A DNA stretch of 64,000 nt from Methanolobus psychrotolerans (GCF_002243045.1 NZ_MBKP01000019.1:59054-123053); one strand, 5' to 3'; positions 28,264-38,834 are shown, counted from the first letter of the stretch. Translations and numbers: made by a program. Notes: generated by a model from the letters alone, not told the origin.

Positions 28264-29481
28264 ATGAAAGCAGTTATTCTTGCAGCCGGTGAAGGTAAAA
28301 GATGCCGGCCTCTTACACATACTAGATCTAAGGTTATGCTTCCGGTGGCAAACAAGCCAATCCTTGAGCATGTTATCAATGCCCTTGTAAAAAACGACAT
28401 CCGGGAAATAATACTGGTCGTTGGATATAAAAAAGAACGTATAATGGACTACTTTGAAGACGGGATAAACTTTGGTGTCAAAATAGAATACGTTGAACAA
28501 AAAGCACAGATAGGAACTGCACATGCTATTCTCCAGGCACGTGAGATGATTGATCACGCTGAAGAGAAATTTGTCGTTGTGAACGGTGACAATATAATCG
28601 GACCTGATGCAATACATGACCTCATAAGTGGAGCAGAGGGAGATGCAACACTCCTTGCCTGTAAAAAGGACAATGTCAGCGGATATGGAGTAATAGTTGC
28701 CAGAGGAAAGAGCGTCAGGGAAATTATTGAAAAACCTAAAACACTCGTAAGTCACCTGATCAACACAGGGATCTATCTTTTCAAACTGGAAATATTCGAC
28801 ATGATAGCAAAGACACCTATATCGACGATCGGCGAGTATGCTATTACAGACACCCTTCAGGCAATGATCGATAATGGGATGAATGTAACAATGGCAGCAA
28901 CTAATGCAGAGTGGCTTGATGCAGCATATTCCTGGGACCTTCTGGAAGCAAACACAATTGTTCTTGGTGATGTAGAAACCGATCTCACAAAAGGAAAGGT
29001 TGAAGAAGGAGTACACATAAAAGGAAACGTATCCATCGGAAAGAACACGACCATCAGGGCTGGATCATACATTGTGGGACCTGTCATCATTGGTGATAAT
29101 TGTGATCTAGGGCCAAATGTAGTTATACTGCCGTCCACAAGCATTGGTAATAACGTTTCAATAGCCTCATTCTCACATATCAAGAACAGTATCCTCATGA
29201 ACGACGTACGTATCAGTACCCACAGTAATGTGTCAAGTTCAGTCATCGGAAGTAACGTTTCAACTGGTCCCAACTTCATTACTGATGAAGGCAACAATGT
29301 GCTTATTCAGATAGAAGGTGAACTTCGAAGTGCTGAAAAACTCGGAACCATCGTAGGCGATGATACTGAGATCGGAGGCAACGTCCTTGTCCGTGAAGGA
29401 AATATGATCTCCACAAACTGCCGCATCAGTTCCGGTAAAACAATATCTGAAGATATACCTACGGATTCAATTGTAATTTAG
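28264..29481 (+). CDS. glmU: GlmU-like bifunctional sugar nucleotidyltransferase/acetyltransferase 1
   Basis: 405-aa protein with an N-terminal nucleotidyltransferase domain ([20 protein letters not shown] with the catalytic Arg/Lys, then VVNGDNI) and a C-terminal left-handed beta-helix of hexapeptide repeats (IRAGSYIVGPVIIGDNCDLG and later). The archaeal two-domain enzyme acetylates glucosamine-1-phosphate and transfers UMP to give UDP-GlcNAc. The neighbours glmS and glmM complete the route. A second homologue (32647) is the last amino-sugar gene, so one copy could use another sugar. It lacks a ribosome site and is likely leaderless. UDP-GlcNAc feeds N-glycans of the S-layer and pilins. Confidence 0.85.
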   Translation: MKAVILAAGEGKRCRPLTHTRSKVMLPVANKPILEHVINALVKNDIREIILVVGYKKERIMDYFEDGINFGVKIEYVEQKAQIGTAHAILQAREMIDHAEEKFVVVNGDNIIGPDAIHDLISGAEGDATLLACKKDNVSGYGVIVARGKSVREIIEKPKTLVSHLINTGIYLFKLEIFDMIAKTPISTIGEYAITDTLQAMIDNGMNVTMAATNAEWLDAAYSWDLLEANTIVLGDVETDLTKGKVEEGVHIKGNVSIGKNTTIRAGSYIVGPVIIGDNCDLGPNVVILPSTSIGNNVSIASFSHIKNSILMNDVRISTHSNVSSSVIGSNVSTGPNFITDEGNNVLIQIEGELRSAEKLGTIVGDDTEIGGNVLVREGNMISTNCRISSGKTISEDIPTDSIVI

Positions 29482-29491
29482 GGTGATTAAA

Positions 29492-31321
29492 ATGTGTGGA
29501 ATTGTTGGATATATTGGTGATGCTCAGGCAGTACCTATTTTACTTGAATCACTCAAAATGCTGGAATACAGAGGATATGACTCTGCAGGTGTTACGGTTT
29601 TTAACGGAAAGCTTGAAACATATAAGATAGCAGGAAGAATAAAAGACCTTGAAGCCGTGATTCCATGGAATATGCAGGGAAGCACTGGTATTGGGCATAC
29701 AAGATGGGCAACACACGGAAAACCGGAAACAAGAAACGCTCATCCACATCTATCATCTGATGTGTCGGTAGTTCACAACGGGATTATCGAAAACTATATG
29801 GAACTGAAGGAAAGGCTGATAGGGCTTGATTACGAGTTCAAGTCCGATACAGATACAGAAGTTATTGCACATCTTTTACATTTCAATATGAAATGCAGAG
29901 GTCAGAAGTGCCTGCTTGACGGCCTGGCAGAAACCGTAAAAGAACTCAAAGGTTCGTACGCAATTGCAGCTCTTTGTGCTGAAGAACCCGGCCTGCTGGC
30001 TTTTGCCAGAAAGGATAGTCCCCTTGTAATAGGAGTTGGGAAAGGCAGCAATTATGCTGCATCTGATGTTACTGCTTTTTTAAAGCACACAAAGGAAGTA
30101 ATCTATATCAATGACAATGAGATCGGGCTTTTAAAACCCGATTCCATAGAGATATTTGACCTTGAGGGAAAACAAGTATCCAGAAACGCGGAAATCATTG
30201 AATGGGATTTAGAAGCTGCTGAAAAGGCAGGTTATGAACATTTCATGCTAAAGGAGATACATGAACAACCCACATCGATCCAAAATACGTTTGCAGGCAA
30301 ACTATCCGAACTTGAGGGAACTGTTACACTGGAAGAACTATATCTTAAACCGGACGAGATCAAAAGACTGAAAAGAGCAACTATTATAGCCTGTGGAACT
30401 TCATGGAATGCAGGCATACTTGGCAAATACATTTTTGAAAAACTCGCAGGACTCCACACTGACGTGGAAACTGCATCAGAATTCAGGTACAGTAACCCTG
30501 TCCTGTGTGGAGAGGAATTGACAATTGCTATCACACAATCAGGTGAGACCGCTGATACCCTAGCTGCAGTCAGGAGTTCAAGCTCCTACGGATGCCGCAG
30601 TATTGCAATCACAAATGTTGTGGGAAGTACCATCACCAGGGAAGCTGATAGTGTACTTTATACCAGGGCAGGACCTGAAATAGGAGTTGCGGCAACCAAG
30701 ACATTCACAGCCCAGCTAGTAGCACTCTACATGCTTGCCATCTATCTTGGAAGGATACGAGGAGTTGTCAGCGCAAATGAGGCAAAGGACCTTATTGTTG
30801 GAATAAAGCGTCTTCCCGGACAGATACAAAAAGTGCTCAACAGGAAAGATGCAATAAATGAGTGTGCTGTGCAGTTTGCAGACAAAAGGGACTACTTCTT
30901 CATCGGGCGCTATCTCAACTACCCGGTTGCTCTTGAAGGAGCATTGAAACTAAAGGAAATCTCATACATACATGCTGAAGGCTATGCAGCAGGCGAACTC
31001 AAACATGGTCCTTTGGCACTTATCACAGATGAAACACCCGTAGTTGCAATAGCAACCAGAGGACATACTTATGAGAAAATATTGAGCAACATCAAAGAAG
31101 TCAAGGCACGAAATGCCACTGTTATTGCGGTAGCTGATGACGATGACACTGAAATAGACAAGTATGTAGATGTTGTGCTTCGGGTGCCTTCTTCACATGA
31201 ACTGCTTGCACCAGTTCTTTCGTCTGTGGTATTGCAGTTACTTTCATATTATACTGCACTGGCAAAAGATTGTTCCATTGATAAACCACGAAACCTTGCA
31301 AAAAGTGTAACCGTTGAATAA
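29492..31321 (+). CDS. glmS: Glutamine-fructose-6-phosphate aminotransferase (isomerizing)
   Basis: 609-aa GlmS converting fructose-6-phosphate and glutamine to glucosamine-6-phosphate. The Ntn glutaminase domain starts with MCGIVGYIG, where Cys2 is the nucleophile after Met removal. It continues with GIGHTRWATHGKP and HNGIIENY. Two SIS domains follow (ACGTSWNAGILGKYIFE; TQSGETADT), ending in the typical LAKSVTVE. Start ATG 29492 is required to expose Cys2; GGGTGAT lies just upstream. The gap to the preceding gene is 10 bases, so it is operonic. Confidence 0.98.
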   Translation: MCGIVGYIGDAQAVPILLESLKMLEYRGYDSAGVTVFNGKLETYKIAGRIKDLEAVIPWNMQGSTGIGHTRWATHGKPETRNAHPHLSSDVSVVHNGIIENYMELKERLIGLDYEFKSDTDTEVIAHLLHFNMKCRGQKCLLDGLAETVKELKGSYAIAALCAEEPGLLAFARKDSPLVIGVGKGSNYAASDVTAFLKHTKEVIYINDNEIGLLKPDSIEIFDLEGKQVSRNAEIIEWDLEAAEKAGYEHFMLKEIHEQPTSIQNTFAGKLSELEGTVTLEELYLKPDEIKRLKRATIIACGTSWNAGILGKYIFEKLAGLHTDVETASEFRYSNPVLCGEELTIAITQSGETADTLAAVRSSSSYGCRSIAITNVVGSTITREADSVLYTRAGPEIGVAATKTFTAQLVALYMLAIYLGRIRGVVSANEAKDLIVGIKRLPGQIQKVLNRKDAINECAVQFADKRDYFFIGRYLNYPVALEGALKLKEISYIHAEGYAAGELKHGPLALITDETPVVAIATRGHTYEKILSNIKEVKARNATVIAVADDDDTEIDKYVDVVLRVPSSHELLAPVLSSVVLQLLSYYTALAKDCSIDKPRNLAKSVTVE

Positions 31322-31348
31322 TTATTTTATTAAAAGTGAGGATATCGA

Positions 31349-32650
31349 ATGAAATTATTTGGCTCTTCAGGCATCCGTGGACTTGCAAATATAGAAGTCA
31401 CAGTTGACCTGGCCCTGAAAGTAGGAATGGCTCTTGGAAGATCAAAGAAGACTGCAGTCATCGGAAGAGATCCCCGCATAGCTGGAGAAATGATAGAACT
31501 TGCAGTCATTTCCGGCCTTATGTCTGCTGGATGTGACGTTACAAGAGTTGGTCTTGTCACAACACCCACACTTGCATATGCTGCACGTAATTACGATTGC
31601 GGAGTTATGATAACTGCATCGCACAACCCTGCAAAAGATGTAGGAATTAAACTATGGAACCTTGATGGGATGGCCTTTGATTCTGCCCAGCAGGAAGAGA
31701 TAGAATCCATCATCGAGAAAGAAGATTTTATCAATGCATCATGGAATATGGTCGGGAAAATAGCCACATATGAAAATGCAGTTCGAGACCACATTGATAT
31801 GATACGCAGCCACTCAACCGATGCAGCCATCCGGGTTGTTGTGGATTGCGGAGGCGGTGCCGGTGGAACAATAACACCTTTCCTTTTGCGTGAAATGGGA
31901 TGTGAGGTCATAACACTTAACTCCCAGCTTGACGGACACTTCCCTGCACGCAATCCAGAACCTAATGATAAGAATCTCTGGATGCTCAAAAAAGCAGTGA
32001 CGGAATTTGAGGCTGACCTTGGTATCGCGCATGATGGTGATGCTGACAGGATGATGGCTGTGGATGAGCACGGGAGGTTTGTATCGGGAGATGAGATGCT
32101 TGCCATCTTTGCACGCTATGAATGTAAAGGCAGTCCAACAATTGTGGTCCCTGTGGACACCTCAATGATAGTTGACGACGCACTGCCAGACTCCACTATA
32201 ATCCATACAAAAGTTGGTGACGTATATGTCGCAGAGGAGATTAAAAAACAAAAAGCAGATTTTGGGGGAGAGCCATCCGGAAGCTGGATATTCCCTAGAA
32301 TATCATATTGTCCCGATGGAATCTATGCTGCAGCTTTACTTGTTGACATTGTCAAAGAGAAGAAATTGTCTGTCCTGAGAGAGGAGTTACCACAGTATCC
32401 TACATTAAGAAGCACAGTTGCATGTGATAATTCAAGAAAGGTAAAAGCCATGGAAGCCATCAGGTCAAAACTTGAAACCATGGGTACGGTTTCCAATATA
32501 GATGGGATCAGAATAGACATGGAGGACGGCTGGGTACTTGTCAGGCCATCGGGAACCGAGGCAAAGATAAGAATTACAGCAGAAGCCCGAAAGAATGTAA
32601 AAGAACTCCATGCCAAAGTTGAGAGTATTGTAAAGGAGTGCCTTCAATGA
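31349..32650 (+). CDS. glmM: Phosphoglucosamine mutase / phosphohexomutase
   Basis: 433-aa alpha-D-phosphohexomutase. The phosphoserine is S91 in [11 protein letters not shown], the Mg site is HDGDADRMM, the sugar-specificity loop is [11 protein letters not shown] (GExSG form), and the phosphate-binding loop is [12 protein letters not shown]. It interconverts glucosamine-6-P and glucosamine-1-P; the archaeal enzymes may also accept mannose or glucose phosphates. Start ATG 31349 behind GAGGATAT. Its stop codon overlaps the start of the next gene by four bases (ATGA). Confidence 0.95.
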   Translation: MKLFGSSGIRGLANIEVTVDLALKVGMALGRSKKTAVIGRDPRIAGEMIELAVISGLMSAGCDVTRVGLVTTPTLAYAARNYDCGVMITASHNPAKDVGIKLWNLDGMAFDSAQQEEIESIIEKEDFINASWNMVGKIATYENAVRDHIDMIRSHSTDAAIRVVVDCGGGAGGTITPFLLREMGCEVITLNSQLDGHFPARNPEPNDKNLWMLKKAVTEFEADLGIAHDGDADRMMAVDEHGRFVSGDEMLAIFARYECKGSPTIVVPVDTSMIVDDALPDSTIIHTKVGDVYVAEEIKKQKADFGGEPSGSWIFPRISYCPDGIYAAALLVDIVKEKKLSVLREELPQYPTLRSTVACDNSRKVKAMEAIRSKLETMGTVSNIDGIRIDMEDGWVLVRPSGTEAKIRITAEARKNVKELHAKVESIVKECLQ

Positions 32651-33855
32651 AGGTCGTGATCCTTGCAGCCGGTGAAGGCACACGTATGAAGCCGCTGACC
32701 GCCTCTAAGCCAAAAGTGATGCTACCAATAGCGAACAAACCGATGATGGAACATACTATTGACGCTGCAGTAAATGCAGGAGTCAGTGAATTCCTTATTG
32801 TTTCAGGATACCGCGAAGATTCTATAATAAATTACTTTGGAGATGGCAGTGGTCTTGGAATTAGCATTGAGTACGTGCACCAGGAAGAACAGCTTGGGAC
32901 GGCAAACGCCATAGGTTATGCAAAAGAATTTGTAAAAGGACATTTCATCGTCCTCAACGGGGATATGCTTGTAAGCACTGAACATATCAGCCACCTCATA
33001 TCCAGGACCGAGGATGCCATTATCAGTGTGAAGGAAGTGGAAAATCCTTCACAGTTCGGTGTTATTGAAACTGCGGACTATAAGGTCACCAGAATAATCG
33101 AGAAACCACAGAATCCCCCCACAAACCTTGCAAATGCAGGCATATACCTGTTTGACGACATTATTTTCGATTACATTGACAGGACAGGAAAATCTAAAAG
33201 GGGAGAATATGAGATCACAGACTCTCTGCAGATGATGATAGACGATGGCTGCAGCGTAGGTTATGAGATACTTACAAGTGAGTGGATTGATATCGGAAGA
33301 CCCTGGGACATGCTGGACGCAAACAAGATATTGCTTGATAAAATCGATAATACCCGTGAAGGAATCATTGAGCCTTATACGACCCTTAATGGAAACGTAA
33401 AAGTTGGCAGGAATACCATTATCCGAAACGGAGCCTATATAATCGGACCAGTCGTCATCGGCGACAACTGTGATATCGGACCAAACTGCTTTATCAGAGC
33501 TTCAACTGCTATCGGCAACAATGTCCACATTGGCAATGCCGTTGAAGTCAAGAACAGCATTATCATGGATGGCACAAAGATAGGACACCTCAGCTATCTT
33601 GGTGACAGTGTCATAGGCACAGCCTGCAATTTCGGCGCCGGGACAAAGGTCGCTAACCTTCGTCATGACAACAGGAACATAAAGTCAATGGTAAAAGGCG
33701 AACTAGTTGATACGGGACGCAGGAAACTTGGTGTCATCATGGGAGATGATGTCCATACAGGCATCAATACCAGCATCAATATCGGTACTGTAATGGAACC
33801 TGGAAGTTCCACGGCGCCCGGAGAAATTGTGATGTATAAAAGAAAAACTAATTAA
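32647..33855 (+). CDS. GlmU-like bifunctional sugar nucleotidyltransferase/acetyltransferase 2
   Basis: 402-aa paralogue of the gene at 28264 with the same two domains. [20 protein letters not shown] and VLNGDML lie in the transferase, DTGRPWDML-like [14 protein letters not shown] at the linker, and hexapeptide repeats from about residue 250 ([35 protein letters not shown]). The latter GTKxANxRHD stretch resembles the acetyl-acceptor site of GlmU-type enzymes. The start is ATG 32647, overlapping glmM by ATGA; a GTG nine bases upstream is less likely. It either duplicates UDP-GlcNAc synthesis or makes another activated sugar. Confidence 0.83.
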   Translation: MKVVILAAGEGTRMKPLTASKPKVMLPIANKPMMEHTIDAAVNAGVSEFLIVSGYREDSIINYFGDGSGLGISIEYVHQEEQLGTANAIGYAKEFVKGHFIVLNGDMLVSTEHISHLISRTEDAIISVKEVENPSQFGVIETADYKVTRIIEKPQNPPTNLANAGIYLFDDIIFDYIDRTGKSKRGEYEITDSLQMMIDDGCSVGYEILTSEWIDIGRPWDMLDANKILLDKIDNTREGIIEPYTTLNGNVKVGRNTIIRNGAYIIGPVVIGDNCDIGPNCFIRASTAIGNNVHIGNAVEVKNSIIMDGTKIGHLSYLGDSVIGTACNFGAGTKVANLRHDNRNIKSMVKGELVDTGRRKLGVIMGDDVHTGINTSINIGTVMEPGSSTAPGEIVMYKRKTN

Positions 33856-33888
33856 GGCACATTGCTATCTTTACACCGGAGATATCGG

Positions 33889-35229
33889 ATGAACTTTAAT
33901 ATTGAGATGCAAAAACTGAAGGAACTGGCAAGAGAAGCAGCAGATGTCATTGAAAAGCATAAGTATGTCCGTGTCATTTCACATAATGATGCTGACGGTC
34001 TTACATCTGCCGGGATAATTTGCCAGGCACTCCTGAGAAAAGACATCCGTTTTCACACTACCATCGTACCTAGGCTTGACAGGGCCGTAGTTGATATGGT
34101 AAAGACAAGTGCTGCGGATGATGACCTTGTGCTTTTCTGTGATATGGGCAGTGGCCAGTCAGAGATAATATCAGAAATAAAACAGGAAATAGTTGTACTT
34201 GATCACCATGTTCCCGTGGGAGATACACCTGCAAAGGTCCTTGTAAATCCACACCTTGTGGGAATTGACGGGGCAATGCACGTTTCAGGATCAGGAACTA
34301 CATTTTTAGTGGCAATGGAAATGGAACCTGCAAACATAGATCTTGCAGGACTTGCCATTGCAGGTGCGGTGGGCGATAAACAGCTTTTCACTACAATCAA
34401 CAGCTACATACTGGAAGAGGCTGTGAATGCAGGCGTGGTGTCTGTAAAAAAAGGACTGAAAATAGGCGATGGAGAACTTGCCAGATTACTTGAGTACACA
34501 CCTGAACCGTATCTGGATATAACCGGCGACCGGGATAAAATAGATAGTTTTCTGGACATCCTTGGACTGCATGGCAACATTGAAGACCTTGACACTGACA
34601 AGACAAAGAAACTGACATCTGCAATCACACTTAAACTTGCAAAGCATGCAAGTCCGGAAGCCATCGATGCAGCCATTGGTGACGTGTACATCCTGAACAA
34701 GGAGATTGTACACAACGTATATGACCTCGTTGCGATACTGAACACCTGCGGCAAGGCTGAAAAAGGTGGCATGGGTCTGTCGGTCTGTATGAGAAATCCA
34801 ACACATCTTGAAGAAGCAAGGGATATGGCAATGTCCCACCAGATATCCATTGTAGAGAATATCAAAAAAGGCATGGATATGGTAAAGCAGGGAAAGAGCA
34901 TTGGTTACCTGATAGGAGAGGACATGGAATCCACAGGTATGATAGCCAGTACTTTTGTCAGGTATGTTAACCCTGAGATGCCATTTGTTGCGGTTAACCA
35001 GGTAGAGGACCTTGTGAAGGTTTCCGCAAGAGGCACCCGTGCACTTGTGGAGAAGGGACTTGACCTTTCATTTGCACTCCGTGAAGCTGCTAAAATGGTC
35101 GGTGGTGAAGGCGGAGGACATAATGTAGCATCGGGTGCCTCAATTCCGCCGGGAACGGCAGAACAGTTCATCAGCAAGGTCGACGAGATCGTTGCAGAAC
35201 AACTTCCCCGGCAGGAGAAGGCCAAATGA
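33889..35229 (+). CDS. RecJ-like DHH-family phosphoesterase/exonuclease
   Basis: 446-aa DHH/DHHA1 protein. Motif I reads SHNDADGLTSAGI near residues 28-40, the DHH motif is VVLDHHVPVG, and the C-terminal DHHA1 domain has GGEGGGHNVASGASIPPG. Archaeal RecJ-like proteins are single-strand-specific exonucleases; some (GAN) associate with GINS and Cdc45-like helicase assemblies. ATG 33889 with GGAGATAT is preferred to an upstream TTG. It is followed by pcc1 with a four-base overlap, a pairing also seen in other archaea. Confidence 0.9.
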   Translation: MNFNIEMQKLKELAREAADVIEKHKYVRVISHNDADGLTSAGIICQALLRKDIRFHTTIVPRLDRAVVDMVKTSAADDDLVLFCDMGSGQSEIISEIKQEIVVLDHHVPVGDTPAKVLVNPHLVGIDGAMHVSGSGTTFLVAMEMEPANIDLAGLAIAGAVGDKQLFTTINSYILEEAVNAGVVSVKKGLKIGDGELARLLEYTPEPYLDITGDRDKIDSFLDILGLHGNIEDLDTDKTKKLTSAITLKLAKHASPEAIDAAIGDVYILNKEIVHNVYDLVAILNTCGKAEKGGMGLSVCMRNPTHLEEARDMAMSHQISIVENIKKGMDMVKQGKSIGYLIGEDMESTGMIASTFVRYVNPEMPFVAVNQVEDLVKVSARGTRALVEKGLDLSFALREAAKMVGGEGGGHNVASGASIPPGTAEQFISKVDEIVAEQLPRQEKAK

Positions 35230-35459
35230 AGATAAGCACTGTCATCGAATTCAAAGACGAGGGTGCTATGCAGGTAGCTAAGCGGGTCGCAAACTCACTT
35301 GCTCCTGATAACATGACAAACATGCATACTGAGATCAAGAACGAAAGTGTGTGTATTTATATCTATACTGAAAAGATCACGTCACTTATAGCCACCGTTG
35401 ACGATCTTCTGATGAATGCAAAAATCGCGGAAGAGATAGCAGAAGATCTTGAAGAATAA
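35226..35459 (+). CDS. pcc1: KEOPS complex subunit Pcc1
   Basis: 77-aa Pcc1 homologue (MKISTVIEFKDEGAMQVAKR; ...VCIYIYTEKITSLIATVDDLL). It forms the dimer that docks Kae1 in the KEOPS complex, which makes N6-threonylcarbamoyladenosine (t6A) on tRNAs reading ANN codons. The length and alpha/beta pattern fit the family. Start ATG 35226 overlaps the RecJ-like stop by four bases (ATGA), so the two are translated together. Other KEOPS genes (kae1-bud32, cgi121) are not in the window. Confidence 0.9.
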   Translation: MKISTVIEFKDEGAMQVAKRVANSLAPDNMTNMHTEIKNESVCIYIYTEKITSLIATVDDLLMNAKIAEEIAEDLEE

Positions 35460-35515
35460 AGCTTGCTTTCAAAAAGCACTTTACTAAATTCTCACTTTTA
35501 TTTATGTAGTTAGCC

Positions 35516-36088
35516 TTATTCCCACAAATGCCTGTTGCTATCGATAAGAGCATTCTGCTCCTCGATTCTTGAACGCTGGTATATGAGTGCCGCCGGATGA
35601 TAGATTTTCAGGAGGGTAGATTTTCCGTCGACAATTCGGGGAACGCCCCATTCGAGTTTCTCAGCATCACAAAAGGCTTTTTCCGCAGTGTTCCCCAGCA
35701 GGATGATTACCTTAGGAGCAAGGAGTTCGATCTGGGCCTGAAGGAATGGCTTGCAGGCGTTTATTTCGTTTTTAAGGGGACTGCGATTATTAGGAGGGCG
35801 GCACTTTATGGTGTTTATTACCGCATAGTCATTTTCAGAAAGACCCATGTAAGCAACCATGACATCAAGGTTTTTTCCGGCCCTTCCGCAGAAAGGAATA
35901 CCAGTCTCATCCTCATTCTTGCCGGGAGCCTCCCCTACAAATACAACCTTCGGACTGCGGGAGCCTTTGCTGATGACCTTATTTGTGACGGTTTCATGGA
36001 GCTTGCAGTCAGTGCATTCCATTATCTCTTTTTCTATACCTTCGAATCCCTGCTTTACAAGTTCATTCACTGACCTTACAGTTGCCAT
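35516..36088 (-). CDS. udg: Family 4 uracil-DNA glycosylase
   Basis: 190-aa Fe-S uracil-DNA glycosylase of family 4, starting base-excision repair of deaminated cytosine. Cluster cysteines are C25 and C28 in MECTDCKLHE plus those in TIKCRPPNNRS and NEINACKPF. The uracil-binding motif is FVGEAPGKNEDETGIPFCGRAG and the C-terminal catalytic motif is KIYHPAALIYQRS. ATG 36088 is chosen because GGAG lies upstream; a GTG 21 bases earlier is in frame. The archaeal enzyme works at the replication fork with PCNA in some species. Confidence 0.95.
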   Translation of the reverse strand: MATVRSVNELVKQGFEGIEKEIMECTDCKLHETVTNKVISKGSRSPKVVFVGEAPGKNEDETGIPFCGRAGKNLDVMVAYMGLSENDYAVINTIKCRPPNNRSPLKNEINACKPFLQAQIELLAPKVIILLGNTAEKAFCDAEKLEWGVPRIVDGKSTLLKIYHPAALIYQRSRIEEQNALIDSNRHLWE

Positions 36089-36128
36089 ATGAAAACACTC
36101 CTTTACCACAATTTACAGATCAATAATA

Positions 36129-37058
36129 TCAAGCCTGTTTTTGTTTTTCCGCCTGAAGAGCTTCCATGAAACGTATCTGCTCTGAGATGAAAGTATTATA
36201 AGGCGCGTCGATACCCAGTTCCTTTGCCCTTACGGCAATGGCACCATTGAGGAAATCAATCTCAGTCTTCCTGCCTGATGAGATGTCCTGGAACATTGAA
36301 GAATGGTGTTCTGCTGTGTTCGGGAGCTGGAAGTCATGCAGGTAATAAAGATACTCTTCCGCAGTTTTCCAGGGAAGAGCAACACTTTCGGCTTCTGCGA
36401 CCATGAAAGCCTCTTTTACCAGATTGATAATAATATTCCACGCATGGGTATTTTCCAGTTTCCCGTAGGGGACACCCATTACAGCGCCAAGGGGATTGAG
36501 AGCTGAATTGTATAATACTTTTGACCAGACGGAACTCATAATATTTTCCGTCGCAGTGACCTGTATGCCTGCACTCTTTACAAGTTCCACCAGTTGAAGC
36601 ACCCCTTCATCAAGACCTGAGGGGAACCTGCCAAGATTCATAGGACCTGTTTCTACGGAAACGTGTACCTGTGCATCGCCTGCCCATTCAAATCCGGTGA
36701 TGATGGTGCCGCCAATTACCTTATCAGTATATCTGGCAATTATCTCCTCGTTGCCCAGGCCGTTCTGCATACTGACAATCTCCCGACCTCTTACAACATT
36801 GGAGAATTGTTCACATATAGATTCAGTTGCAGTTGACTTGGAACTGATGATAATGTAATCGTAATCGTCTTCCGGCACATATTCCGAGCAGCTGAAATTA
36901 CTGGTTGATTCACCCCAAAGACCGGTCATCTTAAAACCAGCATCTTTTATCCTGTCAGCATGCCTCTTACGACAGACCGCGTGCACATCACAAACGGAAG
37001 AGAGTTTTGCAGCAAGAGTAAGACCCACTGCCCCTGCACCTAATATCAGGACTTTCAT
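36129..37058 (-). CDS. panE: 2-dehydropantoate 2-reductase (ketopantoate reductase)
   Basis: 309-aa NADPH-dependent PanE/ApbA-type enzyme, reducing ketopantoate to pantoate for coenzyme A. The N-terminal dinucleotide motif MKVLILGAGAVGLTLAAKL is clear, followed by ISSKSTATE, SMQNGLGNEE and the catalytic lysine region SVWSKVLYNSALNPLGAVMG. ATG 37058 with GAGGTG upstream is preferred to an upstream in-frame start. Archaea may alternatively use ilvC for this step. It lies 41 bases upstream of the uracil glycosylase gene; the two could be co-transcribed. Confidence 0.93.
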   Translation of the reverse strand: MKVLILGAGAVGLTLAAKLSSVCDVHAVCRKRHADRIKDAGFKMTGLWGESTSNFSCSEYVPEDDYDYIIISSKSTATESICEQFSNVVRGREIVSMQNGLGNEEIIARYTDKVIGGTIITGFEWAGDAQVHVSVETGPMNLGRFPSGLDEGVLQLVELVKSAGIQVTATENIMSSVWSKVLYNSALNPLGAVMGVPYGKLENTHAWNIIINLVKEAFMVAEAESVALPWKTAEEYLYYLHDFQLPNTAEHHSSMFQDISSGRKTEIDFLNGAIAVRAKELGIDAPYNTFISEQIRFMEALQAEKQKQA

Positions 37059-37186
37059 AAAGCACCTCTTTTTCTGGCTTAGATGTTTTTTTCCGTTAAA
37101 AGAATAACTCTTGGAGGACATCCAATAAAGAGAAGCTCTTAATTAGCAAAAGATACATCATGCATAACATAACCAGACACATAAAA

Positions 37187-37222
37187 GTATTATATAGAAA
37201 TACGTAGAAATCATAGATTTCT
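37187..37222 (+). promoter_or_regulatory. serS2 promoter with a palindrome at the expected transcript start
   Basis: A TATA-like GTATTATATAG (37187-37197) is followed at the expected start site by AGAAATC, ATA, GATTTCT (7-bp perfect inverted repeat, 37206-37222). It could be an operator or a 5' hairpin of the serS2 leader. Confidence 0.4.
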
Positions 37223-37262
37223 GCTTTACTTATCCCTATCATCAAAGAGGAATGGAATCACA

Positions 37263-38834
37263 ATGGAGTCAAAGAAAAGAGATGAATGCTGCCCGGCAGA
37301 TAAACCGGAAAATGCCGGAAATCCGATCAATTTCAAATTCAGGCTGGAGTGTTCACTGAAAACAAGTGCAGATGCAACAATTGCTGCAGATATTGTTGGC
37401 GCATATATTGATGAGGCTAATCAGACCATTCTGACCAAAGGAGCACCTGAAGGGCAGGGAGCAAAGGTAACAGCATGGAATGTTGAAGGAGACAGGATAA
37501 ATCTTACCTTTGAATCCGGCAGGCATGTACGTGTCCATGATGCGCTGCTCCGTATGAGGAAGCCCCTTGCAGCCAAGCTCGGGAAAGATTATAAAATAGG
37601 TGTACGTGGAATTGAGGTAAGATCATACACCATAGAAGTACCAGCTGAAAAAGAACTTCCAAAAATGAAGATCCCTTATGTCGCAGAGATGACATATGAA
37701 AACGGGAACATCAGACTTGTGCTTGATGTTGATGAGGCTGCAATGTCAAACCGCGTGCCTGACAGGATACTTTCCCTTATGGAAGATAAGCTGGAACAGC
37801 AGACATATGGTGGGAAGACCGAGCACTGGAATGTACTCTGGCAAAGCGAGAAAAAGGAACATACGTTTTCAGACGACCCTACGAAAGCCATGGTGGAAGC
37901 GGGCTGGATCAAGAGAGGCGCCAGCAGAGGACAGTGGATACATGGCCCTCAGTCAACCAAGATGTTCAGGACCTTTGAGAAAATAGTGCTTGATGAATTG
38001 CTTGAACCTTTGGGATACAGAGAAATGATCTTCCCGAAACTTGTGCCCTGGGAAGTCTGGCAGAAATCAGGACATGCAAAGGGTGTTTATCCAGAGATCT
38101 ATTACGTATGCCCTCCAAAGACCAGGGACCCGGAGTTCTGGGAAGAGGTAATTGACCACTACAAGGTAACCCTCGAAGTCCCTACATCACTTATCAAAGA
38201 GAAGATAGGCGACCCCATTGGTGGAATGTGTTATGCACAGTGTCCTCCTTTCTGGACATACCTGCAGGGTGAAACGGTACCTACTGACGAATTCCCGATA
38301 AAGGTATTCGATAGGTCAGGAACTTCACACAGGTATGAGAGTGGTGGTATCCACGGCATGGAGCGTGTTGATGAGTTCCACAGGATAGAGATAGTTTGGG
38401 TCGGAACCAAAGACCAGGTTATCAAAGTCGCTAACGAGTTGCACGACAGGTACATGCACATCTTCAATGAGATACTTGAACTGGAATGGAGAAAAGCATG
38501 GGTCACACCCTGGTTCATGGCACAGGAAGGACTCACAGGAGTTGCCGAGCAGACCGAAGCCGGTACAACTGACTATGAAGCAGTCCTGCCTTACCGTGGC
38601 GAAGGTGCAGAATGGTTGGAATTCCAGAACGTCAGTGTGAACGGCAACAAGTACCCATCCGGATTCAACGTTAAATGCCAGTCCGGAGAAGAACTCTGGT
38701 CCGGATGTTCCGGTGTCGGACTTGAAAGATGGGCTTCAGCATTCTTTGCACAGAAGGGACTGGACCCTGCAAACTGGCCTGAGGAATTCAGGAAAAGAGT
38801 AGGAGAAGTACCAAGAGGGATCAGGTTCCTCTGA
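37263..38834 (+). CDS. serS: Seryl-tRNA synthetase, rare methanogen type (SerRS2)
   Basis: 523-aa zinc-dependent SerRS of the type found in methanogens, unrelated in its N-domain to the bacterial type. It has [18 protein letters not shown] at the start, the class II blocks [29 protein letters not shown] and [28 protein letters not shown], and the zinc ligand region [12 protein letters not shown]. It ends [11 protein letters not shown]. An N-terminal extension of about 23 residues with a CC pair ([13 protein letters not shown]) is unusual compared with the remembered form. The start codon is 13 bases after GAGG. Some Methanosarcina carry both SerRS types; here only this one is visible. Confidence 0.95.
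   Translation: MESKKRDECCPADKPENAGNPINFKFRLECSLKTSADATIAADIVGAYIDEANQTILTKGAPEGQGAKVTAWNVEGDRINLTFESGRHVRVHDALLRMRKPLAAKLGKDYKIGVRGIEVRSYTIEVPAEKELPKMKIPYVAEMTYENGNIRLVLDVDEAAMSNRVPDRILSLMEDKLEQQTYGGKTEHWNVLWQSEKKEHTFSDDPTKAMVEAGWIKRGASRGQWIHGPQSTKMFRTFEKIVLDELLEPLGYREMIFPKLVPWEVWQKSGHAKGVYPEIYYVCPPKTRDPEFWEEVIDHYKVTLEVPTSLIKEKIGDPIGGMCYAQCPPFWTYLQGETVPTDEFPIKVFDRSGTSHRYESGGIHGMERVDEFHRIEIVWVGTKDQVIKVANELHDRYMHIFNEILELEWRKAWVTPWFMAQEGLTGVAEQTEAGTTDYEAVLPYRGEGAEWLEFQNVSVNGNKYPSGFNVKCQSGEELWSGCSGVGLERWASAFFAQKGLDPANWPEEFRKRVGEVPRGIRFL

Noticed and set aside
28255-29016. 253-aa minus-strand open frame
   Set aside because: Antisense shadow of the glmU-like gene; composition and lack of ribosome site are typical of antisense frames.
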